Assembly (NCBI RefSeq): GCF_001653235.2
Contig: NW_019154045.1
Coordinates: 124,001 to 188,000, forward strand
Reading direction: 5' to 3'
Origin: Pochonia chlamydosporia 170
Taxonomy: Eukaryota; Ascomycota; Sordariomycetes; Hypocreales; Clavicipitaceae
Length of the DNA: 64,000 nt
Shown here piece after piece: positions 58,035 through 64,000 of this stretch. The notes beneath the pieces are model-generated. The model was not told the origin of the DNA, searched no databases, and saw only the letters and a program-made list of their open reading frames with translations. The position numbers and the translations under genes are program-made. Each line of letters starts with the position of its first letter. Within the stretch, counting starts at the first letter, position 1.

Positions 58035-58294
58035 GTTGGTGTGATATATTGTCAAAGTAGAAGTTTTTCCAGTTTAGCTCATCATGAGAGGTTGAGATTG
58101 TAAGCGTATAATACAGCACGAATGATGACACATGAAGTCCGTGTCTGGCGGCATTTATTTATTCCTGGAACTGGGATGAGCGTGGCTTCACCTGCAGCAC
58201 ATACGCCAGTCAAGGTTGAAATTGGTATTATTATCACGTTGCTTCCTCATTATTACGCCCCGTTCATCTACAGCAAAACCATGCTTTTTCCCCT

Positions 58295-59105
<811 letters not shown>

Positions 59106-61332
59106 TGTGACTGACAAGAGGGTTGGCTAAAGAAAAAGGAAAAAGGAGGACGAAATGCTTCAAGTGGAAAAAAGGACGGCAAGGTGAGTCGACAGAGAAA
59201 TAAAAAGGAGCGTGGTCAAGTTGGTGCTGGTATTATCGCGTGAAGAAGTAAAAGGCTTCAAAATGCCACATGCAGCTTTGCTTTGGACGTGTCTTGTCTG
59301 AGCCCCGTGCTGCTTCTTTGGCCAGCATGTCACGAATTGGTGAATTATGTGGTTCTTGGTACTTGGTACTTCGTACTTGGCGGGCAGCTGGACCCCACAA
59401 TTTGTGCATGACTAAGCAAATTGGACCAGACGCTGAGGATGACCGCCCCTGAATTGGCACTGGGATCGGAGCTCCTCACACTCAAATGCACCCAGCCAGT
59501 TCCTGGAAGCAAGTTGAGCTCAAGGTCAGAAGCAGCCAGCACCTTCTAAAGTCAAGGTTGGTCTAGACTTCAATGTTAACTCCTGGGAGTCACGTCGCCT
59601 TGCCCAAATCGCCTTTACACTCAAATTAAGTCAGCAATTGAGAGCAGCTATGAGTCTGGTGCCTCGAGCATCTCGGGCCTTCCAATCCGTCCTCGGTGCA
59701 GTGCAACAACTTCATCTCAACATAGGTTTCCATACCAGACATAATCGCCCACGCACCAAACCGCTCCAGCTCGACGTTTTGTGACCCATTGGGCAGCTGA
59801 CAAAACCCAAACATGCCCAGTGTCGTCTTCCAGCACTCGCATGCACAGTGCCGTACTCCGTACAGTCTTGTGTTGTGCATATGTACCCCATACTTGCAGC
59901 TGCACTCTGTCAACAAACGATGAACCACCGAAACTCACCAGCCACTTGCTTTTCAACCGTGTCGACCTCATCCTCCAACAGTCGCCGTCATTTTCGCCAG
60001 CCTTGGTTGGTTGGCTTGCATTAGGTACATCGCTTCGACGGCACCAACACATCTTTCTCAGCTGCAAGTCGAGTCGCCTGTGTTGGCCATGCTGGTCGAT
60101 ACTTCGGACAACCTGGTCAACTGGTCTCTTCCGCCCACGATATTCCCCTCACTGCCAACTGCGGCGAAGGGCCAGCCTGTTCGATGGTGCTATTGGGCGT
60201 CTTCGGTCAACTGGACCATGTCTGACCATCAGTGGCTTGGTCAGTGGTGGATGCTTGCGGCCCACCATCTTCTTGCTGCCTCTTGAGTCTCAAGCACCTG
60301 CATGCCTGTAGCTCGTGTCTCTGCTTCGGTGCTGAGCCTATCAAGCGCTGAAAACTGAATCCCAAGCACGCCAAGGTGCTCTCTTCCCCGCAAATGGATC
60401 GCCTGTTCAGTCTCCCGGTGTCGACTCTGGCGCAACAAGTTTTGGCCGTTTCGATCGTTTGAATTCGCACCGTTTGATCACACCTTTGTCTGGCGTTTCC
60501 GCACAGTCTCGATGATCCCCAGCCCTCTCAAGGTCCCCGCGCTCCTTGCCCCCAGCACTGTGCCATCGGCCACTAGCATGAGGAATGGTTGTTTGTCCAT
60601 GCCTCCAATGAATGCAACTGGACTCAATGTAACCAGATCCAGCAACACAGGGAACCTCCCCGGCTTACTTTCCATGGCTGGTGGTGGTCTGCGGGCTTGT
60701 GGACGGCTTTGCACTCAGTACTGCAATTGGGATAGCTCAGCTGCCTTGTGCTACCATGTCTGGACCCGGTCTGGAGTACCCATTGTTAGTGAAGTATTGC
60801 CGTTGCTGTCGAGATACTTGCCACCATCCCCATCCAAGGTATCTCGCCCGCCCATTTCATGCACCGAGTGACGCTTGCCGCCACGGTTCCGAACCTGGCG
60901 GAATAACAGAATGGACTGTTTTCTTGATTGTGGAACCAGCCGTGGCCCTCTCGAACGCTGGACAGAGGCAAAAGGCAAAGCATGGCCAAGCAATAGCTGC
61001 GGTGGCCAACCTTTTGCATTTGTTCTCCCATGTCCTCATAGTCTCCATCTGCTTTACTTGGCTCAGCCTGCCTCTCTACCTCATCACTCCCTCTCGATCT
61101 GCACTTCACCTTTCCATCGCCTCTTGCACTTGATAGCACGGCAGCGACGACTAAACACCTCTCTGCCGCATGAAAGCTGTCGTCGTTGGATTTTTCACCT
61201 CCCACCAATCTCTTTGCCTGCTCTTACAGAGCTCACTTAGCAGTAGAGCCAAGCTTGAATCGCTCACAAGGACTCCTTGCAGTGCAACCCACCTTACGTC
61301 ATCAAAGCTCACCACCCAGTGCTGCCACCACA
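59106..61332. other. Long intergenic region between dpm1 and the proline-rich gene
   Basis: About 2.2 kb without a supported gene. It contains a TACTCCGTA word at 59854. The last 400 nt before 61333 are C/T-rich on the plus strand and look like promoter and leader of the downstream gene. A GC-rich minus-strand frame at 60478-60714 is open for 78 codons but has no recognisable motif. Confidence 0.5.
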
Positions 61333-62840
61333 ATGACCGACTCCAACACTCCAGTTGTCGACAAAGGTGAGAAATCTCGGAACGTTGGTCGCGCATTGTT
61401 TTTGTATGAGAATATAGGATCGCTTGATCCTACAGATACTCCCGAGATAAATTTATTTTATCAATTGATGCGTTTGCGGGTAATTGACCGTCAAACGCAA
61501 CCACCATGCAACGCCATCAGTTATGACTCGTCGAGTAATTCAAATCGCTTGATCATTGCAAGCTAACAGGCAAGTTCATAGTCGCCGGTCTTGGCCCAAA
61601 TGTTGCTGAACCGCCGGTCGGAGCTCCTCCATCGGAAGGACAACCGTATCTCGCCGTCTGTCCCCCAGCCCCGGCGCACATGGTCGAGAGGGATGAAGCT
61701 GCCAAGTTTACGGACAAGCCGGCCGACGAGCCACTCGACAGGCCAATTCCGCCAATGGAAGAGAAAAAGATAAACGGCGGTATTCTTCACAGTTTTGGAC
61801 TTCCCAAACCTGTCGAGGTCTTATCTGTCCCAGAGACTCCGGTCAACGGCTCGACTCCCGCAGGAGGAACTCCCAGACCGGAGCTTAATCTTACCGAGGA
61901 ACCAGCACCCCCAACACCTGAGGCTCCCAAGGAGCCCGTGATCGAACCAGTTGTGATGACAGGTGTCGAGGAGCCGAAGCCCAGTCCAGTAGCTTCTGTA
62001 CCTGACGAGAAGCCTGCCGCCCCGGCAGAAGAGCTCAAACCCGCGTTGGAGCAATCCAAGCCTGTGATGGAAGAATCGAAACCGATTGCAGACCCAACTG
62101 AGCCAGCTTCCATAGAGCCCATCGCAGAGCCCATCGCAGAAGCCCCAGTCAGCAAGGCTCCTGAACTTGCCGTCAACGACTCTCTCGTCAATGGAGCCAT
62201 GGATGTCGACACGCCTGAAGACAAACCACCCGCGCCTGTAACACACACTGGTCCCGAATCAGAGCCAGTTCCTGCTCCGGCTCCTGCTCCTCCTGCAGCG
62301 CCTGTTGCCGCTCCTCCGCCTGCGATCCCGGAAGCGCCCCCCGTCACTATCGAGCGGTCTGCGCCTGTTCCACCGGTTGAGCCTGAGAGACCTTCAGCGC
62401 CGACTGACCCCATTGTTGGCGAGAAACGCAAGCTTGAGGGGGACAGCGTTCCCGCAGCTGACGCTGTTCCCGCCAGTGTCAAACCTCTGACTGAGGACCG
62501 AGCTGCTCCAGTAGATCCTCTCCCGTTGGACAAAAAGCCCAAACTAGACGAGAGCGTAGTCAACTCGGTTGGAGGGGAACCGGCCAAGGTTGCGGCACCG
62601 ATGCCTGACCCAATTCCTGCTTCAACTTCTACCACTACGTCTGCTCCCGCTCCTGCTCCCGCTCTGGAGGCGACTGAGTCCTCAAACTCGGCGTCCGGTC
62701 CGGTTTCAGCATCGACTGAAGCATCCAAAGAAGCACCGCAGACGTCTCCCAAAGCTGGTAATTCCAAGAAGGAGAAGAAGCTCCCGCCCGTAGGTAAAAC
62801 GCAGCGCAAGACCAGAAGCCAAGGTCCAGCTGATGTGTAA
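61333..62840 (+). CDS. Proline/glutamate-rich probable nuclear protein
   Basis: A predicted protein of about 430 residues in two exons (61333-61366, 61582-62840). The 215 nt intron has a GTGAGA donor and GCTAAC branch, with two in-frame acceptors 12 nt apart (AACAG and CATAG); the second suits the branch distance better. A short conserved-looking N-terminus (VAGLGPNVAEPPVGAPP, FGLPKPVEVL) precedes a long low-complexity region of Pro, Ala, Glu and Lys with imperfect xSKPxxE and APAPAP repeats. Basic clusters KRKLEG (about 293) and KKPKLD (about 329) look like nuclear localisation signals, and the C-terminus KKEKKLPPVGKTQRKTRSQ is basic. No enzyme domain is visible. The role is unknown. Confidence 0.72.
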
Positions 62841-63894
62841 ATGGGTTGATGGAAGATTGCGGCCGGATATATGCTGCTGCTGGCTTTTAGTGATGAGCCG
62901 CATATGATGAATGATTTTCGATCTTGCTCATCACTGGGGAGGGAATATCTGGTGTTTTTGGGCTCGAATCGAATCGGGGTCTGATGCTGATTGAACTGTG
63001 CATTTTGGACTCAGTTGTACTTGAAGATCCGGCGTTGTGGGAAGTAATTATCGTAATTCAAGTTTTTATTTCACTTGCTGGTGTGTTGGGGCACGCAGCT
63101 CCTTCCTCAGCCATGCACTATTGTTGGGGAAGGCGCGACTGACGACTTAAGCACATGAGGATTTCTACACCTTGCCGCCTTGAGCGCCCAGAATATTATT
63201 GGCCAGTCGAAGTGAATTTGCCAACAAAACCTGCACGAGTATCTATCATGTATAATACCTAGCATTTTGTGTTGTCTCTGTGTTTATAATGGCCTGCCCT
63301 CTGACGCTTACCTTGGTCCAGGGTAGCTACTCTCTGGGACTCCAATTACAACTCAACACCATGCCCGGAACCAGGATGCTCCGAGGCTTGGGAATAAACA
63401 AACCCTCCGGATTCCCGAACCAAGGTGGTACGTAAAGTAAGGATCAAAAGGGGTCTGCGGGCAAAGGGAAGTAGGTTTATGAAGCAATTGGCATGGGTTA
63501 ATGCCGACATGGGCACAATGTGCCAGTACGTTGTTTCATGATTCAACTCTAGAAAGGTGGGTAGTTTAACAGGATACCTGATGCTGTGGTTTTGCCTGGA
63601 CGAGGCGCTTGGCATGAATACCGTACATCTTGACAGGGGATTCTCGAGGGTAAGAGCCCGACACGGTGTTTGCACTGCAAAAGGTTTGTGGATTAAGTAA
63701 ACCAAATATTCAGGACACAGCTAGACGTGCATCACAGGCTAGGACCCTCCAATCACTATACTTCTACATATCAAGAAGCCGTCACGGTGAATCAAAAGCT
63801 ATAGAGTCGTCACCTCTCAGCCGATGACTCTGCCTCGTCCGAAGGTATCGTAAGCAGTAGAGGGAGACTTGGTCCATTAGATGGTTCTTCCCTC
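62841..63894. other. Convergent intergenic region
   Basis: This lies between the stop codon of the proline-rich gene and the stop codon of the gene entering from the right. Minus-strand frames here are short and unrecognised. Confidence 0.5.
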
Positions 63895-64000
63895 CTACTT
63901 CTCCTCTGTCTCCTCCTCTCCATTCTGCTCCTCCTCTTCCTTCTTCTTCTTCCTCTCCTCCTTCTTCCTCTGCCTCTCCTCCTCCTTATCCCACATCTCC
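63895..64000 (-). CDS. C-terminal end of a Lys/Glu-rich protein (partial)
   Basis: The minus strand carries the last 34 codons of a gene that begins beyond the window edge, ending with TAG at 63897-63895. The peptide is a highly charged helix-forming tail (DKEEERQRKKEERKKKK, then poly-Glu and EEETEEK). This tail is too simple to name the protein. The frame was chosen because it stays open to the edge and has the biased composition of a coding tail, but the strong C/T bias of the DNA means a repeat is also possible. Confidence 0.5.
   Translation of the reverse strand, partial: EMWDKEEERQRKKEERKKKKEEEEQNGEEETEEK

Noticed and set aside
57360..58055. 231-codon minus-strand frame opposite the SDR
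   Set aside because: It is a shadow of the GC-rich third positions of the SDR exon.
61787..62809. 340-codon minus-strand frame
   Set aside because: It is the complement of the proline-rich coding region (Gly/Ser/Ala-rich mirror), not an independent gene.

Overview
The window is nuclear DNA of a filamentous ascomycete. Most genes are broken by 46-120 nt introns with GTATGT/GTAAGT/GTACGT-type donors, CTAAC/CTGAC branch points and CAG/TAG acceptors. The genes are spread over both strands without operons, and the families are those of Pezizomycotina: a Ran1-type kinase, Prp4 kinase, TFIIIC, a TRAPPC12-like protein, a human-type Dpm1 and an NLR with a hydrolase-NB-ARC-TPR layout. Gene content and intergenic style suggest Sordariomycetes, probably Hypocreales; this placement is inference, since no database search was possible. 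Exon junctions were read by eye and checked for reading frame and for family motifs across each junction.

Layout. 1-21 kb is strikingly gene-poor. The only convincing gene is a Ran1/Sks1-like protein kinase (5.2-6.8 kb, minus), with about 14 kb of apparently non-coding DNA upstream of it. That DNA carries a TG microsatellite, a 17-G tract, a T20 tract and recurring words TACTCCGTA/TACGGAGTA and TACCTAGGTA. From about 21 kb on the window is gene-dense: a tentative small multi-exon gene, the spliceosomal kinase Prp4 (minus, one 627 nt intron), the seven-exon NLR-like receptor (25.6-29.7 kb, plus), the tiny ribosome-associated gene tma7, a PAQR/Izh membrane receptor convergent with a TFIIIC subunit, then an aldo-keto reductase.

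36-48 kb looks accessory: a ferric reductase, an ORF with one in-frame stop, a single-exon FAD-linked oxidoreductase, a monocarboxylate-type MFS transporter, a previously unannotated-looking 58-residue secreted peptide with a Kex2 site and a duplicated GIRVN motif, and a secreted GH89 alpha-N-acetylglucosaminidase. 48.4-50.8 kb is empty. 50.8-59.1 kb is dense again: GrpB protein, BTB protein with a Cys4 zinc-ribbon-like tail, TRAPPC12-like TPR protein convergent with a tyrosine phosphatase, an SDR and dolichol-phosphate mannose synthase. A proline-rich, probably nuclear protein lies at 61.3-62.8 kb, and the last 106 bases are the end of a gene entering from the right on the minus strand.

How the genes fit together. 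Most are unrelated housekeeping genes (splicing, Pol III transcription, translation, vesicle tethering, glycosylation). The best candidates for something less described are the 58-residue secreted peptide gene at 45189-45365 and the NLR at 25637-29716. There is no complete secondary-metabolite cluster, CRISPR array, rRNA, confident tRNA or intact transposon.
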